Assembly (NCBI RefSeq): GCF_019973775.1
Contig: NZ_AP025032.1
Span: forward strand, 620,001 to 684,000
Source of the DNA: Aureimonas sp. SA4125
Lineage (GTDB): Bacteria; Pseudomonadota; Alphaproteobacteria; Rhizobiales; Rhizobiaceae
Length of the DNA stretch: 64,000 nucleotides
Direction of reading: 5' to 3'
Shown: piece by piece, positions 9,656 to 19,779 of the stretch
How positions within the stretch are numbered: position 1 is the first letter of the stretch
Layout: each line of letters starts with the position of its first letter
Translations under genes and position numbers: made by a program
The notes under the pieces: generated by a model
Told to the model about the DNA's origin: nothing
The model's database searches: none
Seen by the model: the letters and a program-made list of their open reading frames with translations, nothing else

Positions 9656-9893
9656 CTAACGGGAGCACCCGATCTCGGACATGATGGCGAGAACGTCGGC
9701 GCGCGAGCGGCAGACGTTCTCGCAAGAAATACCGTCCCTGTCGCCAACGGCGCGGGGATGGCTCCCCGCGCACCATGCGATGACCGCCTCGCGGCCGTTT
9801 GCATGGCTCTTGCAACCCTGCGACGCCTTGCGACGTGGCGGCGAGGACGCCGATGGCCAGAAGGCATCGGGCAGGGGCTGCGAGGCTCACCAC
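9656..9893 (-). pseudogene. possible small Cys-rich secreted protein, frameshifted
   Basis: From GTG at 9893 the reverse strand gives a signal-peptide-like VVSLAAPARCLLAIGVLAATSQGVAG. At about 9815 the coding character moves to another frame, reading CKSHANGREAVIAWCAG, then a polar stretch, GISCENVCRSRADVLAIM and a stop at 9656-9658. Codon third positions are GC-rich on both sides of the break, and the tail holds five cysteines. Neither frame alone makes a sensible protein. I infer a short exported Cys-rich protein broken by one frameshift, or a sequencing error. It converges on the metallo-hydrolase gene, with 8 bp between. I do not recognise the family. Confidence 0.35.
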
Positions 9894-11582
<1,689 letters not shown>

Positions 11583-11583
<1 letters not shown>

Positions 11584-11684
11584 AGCGGGATGGCTTTTCT
11601 TCGAATCGCCATCCCGCTTAAGTTCTTTGTTTCCGCATGATCTCTTTCCGAAAGCCGGAAGTCGCCTTTCGGGAGCATGCTCTA
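11583..11684. repeat. RIME-like intergenic mosaic element with two palindromes
   Basis: Two hairpins in tandem. The first is a perfect 12-bp stem AAGCGGGATGGC / GCCATCCCGCTT (11583-11594 and 11608-11619) with a 13-base loop. The second is an imperfect one between GCATGATC (11635) and GGAGCATGC (ending 11680), with TCCGAAAG / CTTTCGGGA in its stem, and ends in CTCTAG. The order and sequence match, from memory, the RIME-type mosaic repeats scattered between rhizobial genes. The first hairpin includes the last base of the guaB stop and may serve as its terminator. The second ends 15 bp before the MAPEG start codon. Confidence 0.7.
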
Positions 11685-11698
11685 GGGAGCGCCGAGCG

Positions 11699-12142
11699 AT
11701 GAACGGCAATATCGCCATCTTCTGGCCGGTGATCGTCCAGGCATTCCTGACGCTCGTCGTCTATGGCGTCGTGATCGTCCGCCGCCGCGCAGCCGTCGCG
11801 GCAGGCGAGACGCGGGTCGACGGCTTCCGCGTCCCGGCGGGGGAGCCGGCGAAGAGCGCGACCGCCGTGCGCAACCTGTCGAACCAGTTCGAACTTCCCG
11901 TGCTGTTCTTCGTCGTCTGCCTCGCGCTCTACATCACCAACGGCGCATCCTGGCTCGCCGTGGTCGCCGCCTGGGTGTTCGCCATCTCGCGCCTCGTCCA
12001 CGCCGCGATCGATCTCGGGCCGAACACGATCGCACTGCGGATGCCGGCATTCGTCGTCGGCGTCGTGGCGGTCGCGGTGTTGTGGATCATCCTCGCGGTC
12101 CATGTCGCCAATGTCGGCGCAGTGATCCACAACGGTGTGTAA
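11699..12142 (+). CDS. MAPEG family membrane protein
   Basis: A 147-residue integral membrane protein with four hydrophobic segments, typical of the MAPEG family (membrane-associated proteins in eicosanoid and glutathione metabolism). Family-type features are RNLSNQFELPVLFFVVCLALY in the second segment and AWVFAISRLVHAAIDLGPN in the third. Bacterial members mostly lack a known substrate; a glutathione-linked role is only inference. The start is ATG at 11699 with GGGAG upstream, just after the mosaic repeat. It is convergent with oxyR, and a second MAPEG gene lies at 21030-21437. Confidence 0.82.
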   Translation: MNGNIAIFWPVIVQAFLTLVVYGVVIVRRRAAVAAGETRVDGFRVPAGEPAKSATAVRNLSNQFELPVLFFVVCLALYITNGASWLAVVAAWVFAISRLVHAAIDLGPNTIALRMPAFVVGVVAVAVLWIILAVHVANVGAVIHNGV

Positions 12143-12185
12143 GCGCGCCGGCCGGGTCTATCGTCGGCTGTCCAGCCCTCCAGGA

Positions 12186-13094
12186 TCAGCCGGCGCGCTG
12201 CAGAGCCGGGTTCATGCAGTCGCGGATGATGAGGGCGAGCGCCTCGAAATCCCGCCGGCGAGCCGTCGTCGGGCGGAAGGCGAGGGCGAGCGTGCGCGAG
12301 GGCGCGGGCTCCTCGAAGGGCAGGATGCGGATGCCGCCGCCCCGGCTCTCGGCTTCGACCGCCATCTCGGGAATGAGCGTCGCGCCGAGGCCGCCCGCCA
12401 CCATGCGCAGGATCGTCGTCAGGCTCGTCGCGCCGAGGCTGGCGAGCTGGCTCGCCTCCACGAGTTCGCAGATCTTCAGCGCCTGGTCGCGCAGGCAATG
12501 GCCTTCCTCGAGCAGAATCAGTCTTTCTGCCGCCAGGGTCCCGATCGACACCGTGCCCACGAAACGGGCGCTGCCGATCGCTGGCACCGCCAGATGAAAG
12601 CGGTCTTCGAAGAGCTCTATCGATTCCAGCCCCGGCTCCTCCAGCGGCAGCGCCACGACGACGCCGTCGAGATCGCCCTGCAGCACGTCGCGCACCAGCG
12701 AGGCGGTGACGCTTTCGCGGATCTCGCAGTCGAGCCGCGGGTGATCGAGCGCCAGCCGCGGCAGCAGCGGCGGCAGGAGATAGGGGGCGACGGTGGCGAT
12801 CAGGCCGAGCCGCAGTCTGCCGCCGAGCACCTCGCCATGGGCCGTGCCCAGTCCCTCGATGTCGCGAAAATCCGTCAGCAGTCGGCGCACCCGTCCGCGC
12901 AGCATCTCGCCGTCGGCGGTCAGCATCACGCCGGACGGCCGGCGCTCGAACAGGGGACCGCCGAATCCCTCCTCCATCGCCGCGATCTGTGCCGACAGCG
13001 CGGGTTGGCTGATGTTCATCTGGCGTGCCGCGCGCCCGAAATGCAGCGTGTCGGCAAGGGCCTCGAAATAGCGGAGCTGGCGAATGGTGAGCAT
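12186..13094 (-). CDS. oxyR: LysR-family hydrogen-peroxide-sensing regulator OxyR
   Basis: Transcription factor that senses H2O2 through a reversible disulfide and activates peroxide-defence genes. The 302-residue protein has an N-terminal LysR helix-turn-helix (MLTIRQLRYFEALAD, RAARQMNISQPALSAQI) and a C-terminal effector domain. It contains EEGHCLRDQALKICE, which places two cysteines nine residues apart (C200 and C209) exactly as in E. coli OxyR (C199/C208). The start is set at ATG 13094, matching the family N-terminus; two further in-frame starts lie up to 13103. It is divergent from katA with a 102-bp spacer carrying a perfect dyad, which strongly suggests it controls the catalase gene and itself. 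Confidence 0.9.
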   Translation of the reverse strand: MLTIRQLRYFEALADTLHFGRAARQMNISQPALSAQIAAMEEGFGGPLFERRPSGVMLTADGEMLRGRVRRLLTDFRDIEGLGTAHGEVLGGRLRLGLIATVAPYLLPPLLPRLALDHPRLDCEIRESVTASLVRDVLQGDLDGVVVALPLEEPGLESIELFEDRFHLAVPAIGSARFVGTVSIGTLAAERLILLEEGHCLRDQALKICELVEASQLASLGATSLTTILRMVAGGLGATLIPEMAVEAESRGGGIRILPFEEPAPSRTLALAFRPTTARRRDFEALALIIRDCMNPALQRAG

Positions 13095-13124
13095 CCCCAT
13101 CACATAAACTGATCGGACGCCCTA

Positions 13125-13139
13125 GCAAATACGATTTGC
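13125..13139. promoter_or_regulatory. dyad in the oxyR/katA intergenic region, candidate OxyR operator
   Basis: Perfect inverted repeat GCAAAT-ACG-ATTTGC in an AT-rich stretch midway between the divergent starts. LysR-type regulators bind dyads around a T-N11-A core in such positions. Position and symmetry support an operator; no footprint data are available. Confidence 0.5.
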
Positions 13140-13196
13140 GATTATCTCTCGCTTGGCCCATTTAGCTTGGAAACATTCCAGAGCGAGGTTACCCCC

Positions 13197-14696
13197 ATGA
13201 GCGACAAGATTCTGACGACGACGGCCGGCGCGCCGGTTCCCGACAACCAGAATTCCTGGACCGCGGGCGAGCGTGGCCCGCTGCTCGTCCAAGACTACCA
13301 GCTCCTCGAGAAGCTGGCGCACCAGAACCGCGAGCGCCTTCCAGAGCGCGTCGTCCATGCCAAGGGCTGGGGCGCGCACGGCACGCTGAAGATCACCGGC
13401 GACATCTCGAAATACACCAAGGCCAAGGTCTTCCAGCCCGGCACCGAGACGCCGATGCTCGCACGATTCTCGACCGTCGCCGGCGAGATGGGCGCGGCCG
13501 ACGCCGAGCGGGACGTGCGCGGCTTCGCGCTGAAGTTCTACACCGAGGAAGGCAACTGGGATCTCGTCGGCAACAACACCCCGGTGTTCTTCGTCCGCGA
13601 CGCCTACAAGTTTCCCGACTTCATCCACACGCAGAAGCGCCACCCGAAGACCAACATGCGCTCGCCGACGGCGATGTGGGATTTCTGGTCGCTGAGCCCC
13701 GAGAGCCTGCACCAGGTGACGATCCTGATGTCGGACCGCGGCCTGCCGCAGACACCGATGAACATGAACGGCTACGGCAGCCACACCTTCTCGTTCTGGA
13801 ACGATGCCGGCGAGCGCTACTGGGTGAAGTTCCACTTCAAGACCATGCAGGGCCACAAGCACTACACCAACGAGGAAGCCGACCAGATCATCGGCAAGAC
13901 CCGCGAAAGCTATCAGGAAGCACTCTTCGGCGGCATCGAGAAGGGCGAATTCCCGCGCTGGAAGGTGCAGGTCCAGATCATGCCCGAAATGGACGCGGAG
14001 AAGACCTCCTACAATCCGTTCGACCTCACCAAGGTCTGGCCGCATTCGGACTATCCGCCGATCGACGTCGGCGTGATGGAATTGAACCGCAATGCCGACA
14101 ACTATTTCGCCGAAATCGAGAACGCCGCCTTCTCGCCGTCGAACATTGTGCCCGGCATCGGTTTCTCGCCGGACAAGATGCTGCAGGCCCGCGTCTTCGC
14201 CTATGCCGACGCGCACCGCCACCGGCTCGGCACGCACTATGAGTCGATCCCGATCAACCGGCCGAAGAACGAGGTGCACCACTATCACCGCGACGGCCAG
14301 ATGAACGTCTATGGCGGCATCAAGACCGGCAATCCGGACGCCTATTACGAGCCGAACTCGATGAACGGCCCGGTCGAGCAGCCCTCGGCCAAGGAGCCGC
14401 CGCTACGCATCCATGGCGACGCCGACCGCTACAACCACCGCATCGGCAATGACGATTACAGCCAGGTGACGGCCCTGTTCAATCTGTTCGACGATGGCCA
14501 GAAGGCGCGTCTCTTCGCCAACATCGCCGCGGCCATGTCCGGCATTCCGCAGGAGATCGCCGACCGCCAGCTGGCGCATTTCGACAAGGTCGATCCGGCC
14601 TATGGCGCCGGCGTGCGCATGGCGCGCCAGACCATGACCGGCCGCGAGCCGGCGATCTCGGTCACCCCACAGACGCCGCAGCAGGCCGCCGAATAG
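13197..14696 (+). CDS. katA: monofunctional haem catalase
   Basis: Small-subunit catalase (499 residues) that disproportionates H2O2 in the cytoplasm. Seen are the catalytic His in [12 protein letters not shown] (H54), the distal Asn in [20 protein letters not shown], and the proximal haem tyrosine in [14 protein letters not shown] (about Y336). Near the end come [20 protein letters not shown] and a short C-terminus; there is no flavodoxin-like domain of large-subunit catalases. The start is ATG at 13197; a GAGCGAGG stretch lies upstream. It is divergent from oxyR, the usual arrangement for an OxyR-controlled catalase, and ends in a strong hairpin. Confidence 0.95.
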   Translation: MSDKILTTTAGAPVPDNQNSWTAGERGPLLVQDYQLLEKLAHQNRERLPERVVHAKGWGAHGTLKITGDISKYTKAKVFQPGTETPMLARFSTVAGEMGAADAERDVRGFALKFYTEEGNWDLVGNNTPVFFVRDAYKFPDFIHTQKRHPKTNMRSPTAMWDFWSLSPESLHQVTILMSDRGLPQTPMNMNGYGSHTFSFWNDAGERYWVKFHFKTMQGHKHYTNEEADQIIGKTRESYQEALFGGIEKGEFPRWKVQVQIMPEMDAEKTSYNPFDLTKVWPHSDYPPIDVGVMELNRNADNYFAEIENAAFSPSNIVPGIGFSPDKMLQARVFAYADAHRHRLGTHYESIPINRPKNEVHHYHRDGQMNVYGGIKTGNPDAYYEPNSMNGPVEQPSAKEPPLRIHGDADRYNHRIGNDDYSQVTALFNLFDDGQKARLFANIAAAMSGIPQEIADRQLAHFDKVDPAYGAGVRMARQTMTGREPAISVTPQTPQQAAE

Positions 14697-14723
14697 GCTT
14701 TACCTGCAATTGACAGAGTGAGC

Positions 14724-14749
14724 GAAGGCCGGGAGCGATCCCGGCCTTC
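14724..14749 (+). terminator. hairpin terminator after katA
   Basis: Perfect 11-bp stem GAAGGCCGGGA / TCCCGGCCTTC with a GCGA tetraloop, 27 bp after the katA stop, followed by GTCGTTT. The T-run is short but the stem is very stable. Confidence 0.65.
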
Positions 14750-14820
14750 GTCGTTTGCGCAGCGATTGTCGCGCCGACTGTCTGGACGTATGATCGGCGC
14801 GCCGACGACGGAGACCGCCG

Positions 14821-15093
14821 ATGGGATCGAACTGGACGCTGAAGGACGCAGAAACCGAATTCGTGACGATCGCCGAGGCCGCGAAGGCCGGTGATCCGCA
14901 GCGTGTGACCATGCCGGGCGACGGCGCGGTCGTCGTCGTCTCGGCCGCCGACTACGACCGCCTGTCGAAACGCCCGAAGACGCTCGTCGAACACATCCTG
15001 GATTTTCCGAAACTGCCGGAGGACTCGCAGGACATGTTCGACAAGACCGAACCCTTTTTGATGGATATTCGCGAGATTGATTTCGACGAGTAA
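14821..15093 (+). CDS. type II antitoxin, Phd/YefM-like
   Basis: A 90-residue antitoxin-like protein. The N-terminal half (WTLKDAETEFVTIAEAAKAGDPQRVTM, then VVVVSAADYDRL) has the Phd/YefM fold pattern of an operator-binding domain. The acidic C-terminus (TEPFLMDIREIDFDE) is the toxin-neutralising tail expected to be unstructured when free. It stands three bases before a PIN-domain toxin reading frame that is frameshifted, so it may now act as an orphan antitoxin or repressor. The katA terminator separates it from catalase, so it probably has its own promoter. Confidence 0.8.
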   Translation: MGSNWTLKDAETEFVTIAEAAKAGDPQRVTMPGDGAVVVVSAADYDRLSKRPKTLVEHILDFPKLPEDSQDMFDKTEPFLMDIREIDFDE

Positions 15094-15096
15094 ACG

Positions 15097-15503
15097 ATGT
15101 TTCCGCTCGACACGATGGTCCTCTCCGAGACGGGAAAGCGGCGGCCGGAGCCTATGATCCGAGCGTGGCTGGATGTGACCGATCCTGTCTTGTTGCATGT
15201 GGGAGTCATCATGCGGCGAGAGGTCGCGGCGGGGATCGAAAAGAAGCGCCTCTTCGATCCGGTTTCTCCACACGCCTCGAGCGCTGGGCGGTCGATCTGC
15301 GCGAAGAGTTCCGCCACAGGACCTTTTTCATCACGACCGAGATCGCTTTGCGATGGGGCCGGCTTCTTGTGCTATTGAAGCGGCGTGACATGGATCTCCT
15401 CATTGCCGCGACCGCGCTGGAGCACGACCTCATCGTCGTCACGCGCAACACCCGTCACTTCGAGCCGACCGGCGCGAAGCTTCCGAACCCTTACGAAACG
15501 TGA
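15097..15503 (+). pseudogene. VapC/FitB-like PIN-domain toxin, frameshifted
   Basis: The first part (from ATG 15097) reads MFPLDTMVLSETGKRRPEP, then VIMRREVAAGIEKKRL, the N-terminal half of a PIN ribonuclease with the first acidic residue in LDT. At about 15250-15285 the reading continues in another frame with LERWAVDLREEF, ALRWGRL, MDLLIAATALEHDLIVVTRN and FEPTGAKLPNPYET, the C-terminal half ending at 15503. The two halves overlap in different frames and neither is complete. The first motif has LDTMVLSE where the family normally has LDTNVLSE, so the conserved Asn is also gone. This is either a true decayed toxin or a sequencing indel. Confidence 0.8.
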
Positions 15504-15555
15504 TTCTCTTGACCTTTGATCTGACGACGCCGACCTTGACCGGGAGTGTTTCCGC

Positions 15556-16851
15556 ATGAGGCTCGGTGGACGCATCGCTGCAGCGATTGAAATTCTGACC
15601 GATACCGCCACGCGCCGTCGTCCCGTGGCCGACGCGCTGAAGGACTGGGGACTCGCGCACCGCTTCGCCGGCTCCGGCGACCGCGCCGCCATCGGCAATA
15701 TCGTCTACGACGTCCTGCGCCGCCGCCGCTCCTATGGCTGGCGCATGGGCAATGACAGCCCGCGCGCGCTCGTCTTCGCAGCGCTCATGGACAGCGAAAA
15801 CCTCGATGCCGAGGCGATGCTGGCCGCTCTCGAGGGCGATCGCTTCGCGCCGGAAATGCCGTCGGCCGCCGATCTGCAGCGCTTCGCTTCGAGCGACATC
15901 ACCGCGGCTCCCGCCGCCGTCCGCGCCGACTTGCCGGATTGGCTGGCGAAAGCCTTCGAGACGTCGTTCGGCGAGGACTGGATCGCCGAGGCGGAGGCCC
16001 TGTCCGCCCGCCCGCCGCTCGACATGCGCGTCAACACGCAGTTGTCGACGCGCGATCAGGTCGCCGAGGCGCTATCGCCCTACCACGCGACGCCGGCGGC
16101 GCTGTCGCCGCAAGGCCTGCGCATTGCGCCGATCGTCGGCGGTGGGCGCCATCCCAATGTCCAGGCCGAGGGCGCCTTCCAGAAGGGCTGGTTCGAGATT
16201 CAGGACGAGGGCTCGCAGATCGCCGCAGCTCTTGTCGGCGCCAAGCCCGGCGAAAAAGTACTCGATTTCTGCGCCGGTGCCGGCGGCAAGACGCTGGCAC
16301 TCGCCGCCGGCATGGCGGGCGAGGGCATGGTCCATGCCTACGACGCCGACAAGCAGCGCCTGGCGCCGATCTACGAGCGGGTGAAACGGGCGGAAGCGTC
16401 GAACGTCACCGTGCATGGGCCACGAGAGGACCTGTTCGAGCTTGACGCCGCGATGGACCACGTCGTCGTCGATGCGCCCTGCACCGGGACCGGCACCTGG
16501 CGCCGCCGCCCCGACGCCAAATGGCGGCTGTCGGCCTCGGCGGTCGACAAACGCACGGCCGAGCAGGATGCGGCGCTCGACGCCGCCGCCCGCTTCGTCA
16601 AGCCGGGCGGCACGCTCGCCTACATCACCTGTTCGCTCCTGAGGGCGGAAAATGTCGACCGCATCGAGGCCTTCCTGATGCGCCACCGCGACTTTTCCGT
16701 GGGCGACAGCCCGGCAGCCTGGGCCGAAGCCCTGCCCGATGCGCCGAAATCCTATCGGGCCGAGACCGTCGGCTGGGGAACGGCGCTGACGCTGACGCCG
16801 CGCCTCACCGGCACCGACGGCTTCTTTTTCGCCAAGCTCGTGCGCCAGTGA
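15556..16851 (+). CDS. rsmB: 16S rRNA m5C967-type methyltransferase RsmB
   Basis: NOL1/NOP2/Sun family enzyme that methylates cytosine in 16S rRNA using SAM. The 431-residue protein has an N-terminal NusB-like RNA-binding region (RRRPVADALKDWGLAHRFAGSGDRAAI), then QDEGSQIAAALVGAKPGEKVLDFCAGAGGKTLALA (SAM site), VVDAPCTGTGTWRRRPDAKW (release Cys) and YITCSLLRAENVDRIEAF (nucleophilic Cys). Both catalytic cysteines are present. The start is ATG at 15556 with GGGAG upstream. The stop overlaps the tspO start by four bases (GTGA), indicating coupled translation. Confidence 0.92.
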   Translation: MRLGGRIAAAIEILTDTATRRRPVADALKDWGLAHRFAGSGDRAAIGNIVYDVLRRRRSYGWRMGNDSPRALVFAALMDSENLDAEAMLAALEGDRFAPEMPSAADLQRFASSDITAAPAAVRADLPDWLAKAFETSFGEDWIAEAEALSARPPLDMRVNTQLSTRDQVAEALSPYHATPAALSPQGLRIAPIVGGGRHPNVQAEGAFQKGWFEIQDEGSQIAAALVGAKPGEKVLDFCAGAGGKTLALAAGMAGEGMVHAYDADKQRLAPIYERVKRAEASNVTVHGPREDLFELDAAMDHVVVDAPCTGTGTWRRRPDAKWRLSASAVDKRTAEQDAALDAAARFVKPGGTLAYITCSLLRAENVDRIEAFLMRHRDFSVGDSPAAWAEALPDAPKSYRAETVGWGTALTLTPRLTGTDGFFFAKLVRQ

Positions 16852-17297
16852 AAAACGTCGCGGTGCTCGCCCTGTTCCTCGCCGTATCGATCGGCGGGGG
16901 ATTCTTCATGGGCATCTCGAACCCGCCGGGCGCCTGGTACGCCGGGCTGAACCAGCCCTGGTTCCAGCCGCCGAACTGGCTGTTCGGGCCAGCCTGGACG
17001 ATCCTCTACGTCTGCATCGGCTTTGCCGGGTGGCGTGTGTGGCGGGCCGGCCTCAAGCCGGCACTGCTTCTATGGACGCTTCAGATGGCGTTCAATCTCT
17101 CCTGGTCGCTCGTGTTCTTCGGCTTGCATTTCATCCTCGCCGGATTGCTCGTCCTCATCGGCATGCTGGCGGCGATCCTCGCCTTCATCACCGTGACCTG
17201 GCGCGGCGACCGTCCGGCGGCGCTCCTGTTCCTGCCCTATGCCGCCTGGGTCAGCTTTGCCGGACTTCTCAATGGCGCGATATGGTGGTTGAACTGA
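16848..17297 (+). CDS. tspO: TspO/MBR family tryptophan-rich sensory protein
   Basis: Five-helix membrane protein of the translocator-protein family, 149 residues, which in other alphaproteobacteria binds tetrapyrroles and modulates pigment or stress gene expression. Family marks are NPPGAWYAGLNQPWFQPPNWLFGPAWTILY and FNLSWSLVFFGLHF, then a last helix with AAWVSFAGLLNGAIWWLN. The start is GTG at 16848, overlapping the rsmB stop (GTGA). The assignment is solid. The role here is unclear because no pigment genes are in the window; haem or porphyrin handling is the likeliest inference. Confidence 0.9.
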   Translation: MKNVAVLALFLAVSIGGGFFMGISNPPGAWYAGLNQPWFQPPNWLFGPAWTILYVCIGFAGWRVWRAGLKPALLLWTLQMAFNLSWSLVFFGLHFILAGLLVLIGMLAAILAFITVTWRGDRPAALLFLPYAAWVSFAGLLNGAIWWLN

Positions 17298-17370
17298 CAC
17301 AGGGGCCCGGCAGACGAAAAGCCGGAGGCCATGCCGTTGTCGCGGTCGCGACCCGTGCCGAGAGAGCGTG

Positions 17371-18027
17371 ATGACCGATTTCGATCCGACGAGAGCCGAC
17401 CTCTCGACCAATCTCATCGCCGGCCGGCGCGTGCTCTTCATCATTGCGGCGCTGCCGGAATACGGACCGCATCTGCGCCGCCGGATCCGGCCTTTGATGA
17501 CCGGCGTCGGGCCGATCGAGGCGGGGGTCGCGACGGCCATCGCACTGCAGGTGCTCGATCATGCCGGCCATCCGCCCGATCTCGTCGTCTCGCTCGGCTC
17601 GGCCGGCTCGCGGACGCTGGAGCAGGGGAGCGTCTACCAAGCGTCATCGGTCTCCTGGCGCGACATCGATGCCTCGCCGCTCGGCTTCACGAAGGGCGTG
17701 ACGCCCTATCTCGACCACCCTGTCGACACGCCGCTGCCGACGCCGATTCCGAGCCTTCCCGCCGTCCGCCTGTCGAGCGGTGCCGACATCGTCTCGGGCG
17801 CGGCCTATGACCGGATCGATGCCGACATGGTCGACATGGAGACCTTTGCCATCCTGCGCGCCTGCCAGCGGTTCGATCTGCCCTTGATCGGCCTGCGCGG
17901 CATTTCCGACGGCGCCGCCGACCTCCACCATTACGATGACTGGACGAGCCTCCTCCATGTCGTCGACGAAAATCTCGCCGACGCCGTCGACCGGCTGGCC
18001 ATCGCCATGGAAGCCGGCCTGATCTGA
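17371..18027 (+). CDS. 5'-methylthioadenosine/S-adenosylhomocysteine nucleosidase-like protein
   Basis: PNP/UDP phosphorylase-superfamily nucleosidase of 218 residues, predicted to hydrolyse 5'-methylthioadenosine or S-adenosylhomocysteine to adenine. Seen are VLFIIAALPEYGPHL, MTGVGPIEAGVATAIAL (ribose-phosphate loop), VVSLGSAGSR, DADMVDMETFAILRAC (the Met-Glu substrate site) and IGLRGISDGAADL with the catalytic Asp. The start is taken as ATG 17371 after GAGAG; an in-frame GTG precedes it directly. It lies between tspO and guaA, each separated by a gap. Confidence 0.8.
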   Translation: MTDFDPTRADLSTNLIAGRRVLFIIAALPEYGPHLRRRIRPLMTGVGPIEAGVATAIALQVLDHAGHPPDLVVSLGSAGSRTLEQGSVYQASSVSWRDIDASPLGFTKGVTPYLDHPVDTPLPTPIPSLPAVRLSSGADIVSGAAYDRIDADMVDMETFAILRACQRFDLPLIGLRGISDGAADLHHYDDWTSLLHVVDENLADAVDRLAIAMEAGLI

Positions 18028-18177
18028 ACCTTTGCCGCAAGCCGGCGCATCCCGTCGCGTTCTGCGCGGCGACGATCGGCGGGTTGCGGGCGGCGCGAGG
18101 CGGCGATTCAAACGGCGCGCTCTGTGCGGTGCGTCAATCATCTTGCCTTCGGCGCTGCGCTTGCTTAAAGCCTCGCA

Positions 18178-19734
18178 ATGACCGCACATCCCGATACTGT
18201 CCTCATCATCGACTTCGGCTCCCAGGTGACGCAGCTGATCGCGCGCCGCGTGCGCGAGGCCGGCGTCTATTCCGAGATCGTCCCCTTCCAGCTGGCCGAG
18301 GAGGGGTTCCAGCGGCTGAAGCCGAAGGCGGTGATCCTCTCGGGTTCGCCCGCCTCGACCGGCGACATCGATTCGCCCCGCGCCCCGCAGGCGGTGTTTG
18401 ACGCCGGCATCCCGGTTCTCGGCATCTGCTACGGCCAGATGACGATGTGCGTGCAGCTCGGCGGCCGGGCGGAAAGTTCTTCGCACCGCGAGTTCGGCCG
18501 TGCCTTCGTCGAGATCCAGAAGGATTGCCCGCTGTTTTCAGGCGTCTGGTCCGAAGGCACCCGCCATCAGGTCTGGATGAGCCATGGCGACCGCGTCATG
18601 GACATGCCGCCCGGTTTCGAGATCTTCGCCAAATCCCCGGGCGCGCCCTACGCCGTCTTCGGCGACATCGCCCGCAATTTCTACGGCCTGATGTTCCACC
18701 CCGAAGTCGTCCACACCACGGACGGCGCGCGGCTGATCCACAATTTCGTCCACAAGGTCGCGGGTCTGGGCGGCGACTGGACCATGGCCGCCTTCCGCGA
18801 GAAGGCGATCGCCGAGATCCGCGCCAAGGTCGGTGACGGCCGCGTCATCTGCGGCCTCTCCGGCGGCGTCGATTCCTCGGTCGCGGCCGTCCTCATCCAC
18901 GAGGCGATCGGCGAGCAGCTGACCTGCATCTTCGTCGACCACGGCCTCCTCCGGCTGAACGAGGCCGAGCAGGTCGTCTCGATGTTCCGCGACCACTACA
19001 ACATCCCACTCGTCCATGTGGAGGCGCAGGACCTCTTCATCGACGCGCTCGAGGGCGAGATCGACCCGGAGGTCAAGCGCAAGACCATCGGCCGCCTGTT
19101 CATCGAGACCTTCGAGGCCGAGGCCAAGAAGCTCGGCGGCGCCGATTTCCTGGCGCAAGGGACGCTCTATCCCGACGTGATCGAATCGGTCTCCTTTTCC
19201 GGCGGTCCCTCGGTGACGATCAAGTCGCACCACAATGTCGGGGGCCTGCCCGAGCGCATGAACATGCAGCTGGTCGAGCCGCTGCGCGAGCTGTTCAAGG
19301 ATGAGGTCCGTGTTCTCGGCCGCGAGCTTGGTCTGCCCGACCACTTCGTCGGCCGCCACCCCTTCCCGGGGCCAGGTCTTGCCATCCGGTGCCCCGGCGG
19401 CGTCACCCGCGAGAAGCTCGAAATCCTGCGCCAGGCCGACGCGGTCTATCTTGACGAGATCCGCAAGGCCGGCCTCTACGACGCCATCTGGCAGGCCTTC
19501 GCCGTACTCCTGCCGGTCCAGACCGTCGGCGTCATGGGCGACGGGCGCACCTACGAATTCGTCTGCGCCCTGCGCGCCGTCACCTCCGTCGACGGCATGA
19601 CCGCCGATTTCTACCCCTATGATATGGAATTCCTCGGCAACACCGCGACCCGCATCATCAACGAGGTCCGCGGCATCAACCGGGTCGTCTACGACGTGAC
19701 GTCGAAGCCACCAGGCACGATCGAGTGGGAATGA
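18178..19734 (+). CDS. guaA: GMP synthase (glutamine-hydrolysing)
   Basis: Amidates XMP to GMP using glutamine and ATP, the step after guaB. The 518-residue protein has an N-terminal class I amidotransferase ([20 protein letters not shown], nucleophile in [15 protein letters not shown] with the catalytic His) and a central ATP-pyrophosphatase with the P-loop [16 protein letters not shown]. It ends with the dimerisation domain ([25 protein letters not shown] ... [27 protein letters not shown]). Length and motifs are normal. There is no clear Shine-Dalgarno before ATG 18178; TTGCTTAAAG just upstream may belong to a promoter with a very short leader. Confidence 0.96.
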   Translation: MTAHPDTVLIIDFGSQVTQLIARRVREAGVYSEIVPFQLAEEGFQRLKPKAVILSGSPASTGDIDSPRAPQAVFDAGIPVLGICYGQMTMCVQLGGRAESSSHREFGRAFVEIQKDCPLFSGVWSEGTRHQVWMSHGDRVMDMPPGFEIFAKSPGAPYAVFGDIARNFYGLMFHPEVVHTTDGARLIHNFVHKVAGLGGDWTMAAFREKAIAEIRAKVGDGRVICGLSGGVDSSVAAVLIHEAIGEQLTCIFVDHGLLRLNEAEQVVSMFRDHYNIPLVHVEAQDLFIDALEGEIDPEVKRKTIGRLFIETFEAEAKKLGGADFLAQGTLYPDVIESVSFSGGPSVTIKSHHNVGGLPERMNMQLVEPLRELFKDEVRVLGRELGLPDHFVGRHPFPGPGLAIRCPGGVTREKLEILRQADAVYLDEIRKAGLYDAIWQAFAVLLPVQTVGVMGDGRTYEFVCALRAVTSVDGMTADFYPYDMEFLGNTATRIINEVRGINRVVYDVTSKPPGTIEWE

Positions 19735-19779
19735 TTTTAGCCTGAGGGCGCCTTCCTGGAAAGAACGGCGCGAGCGCGG

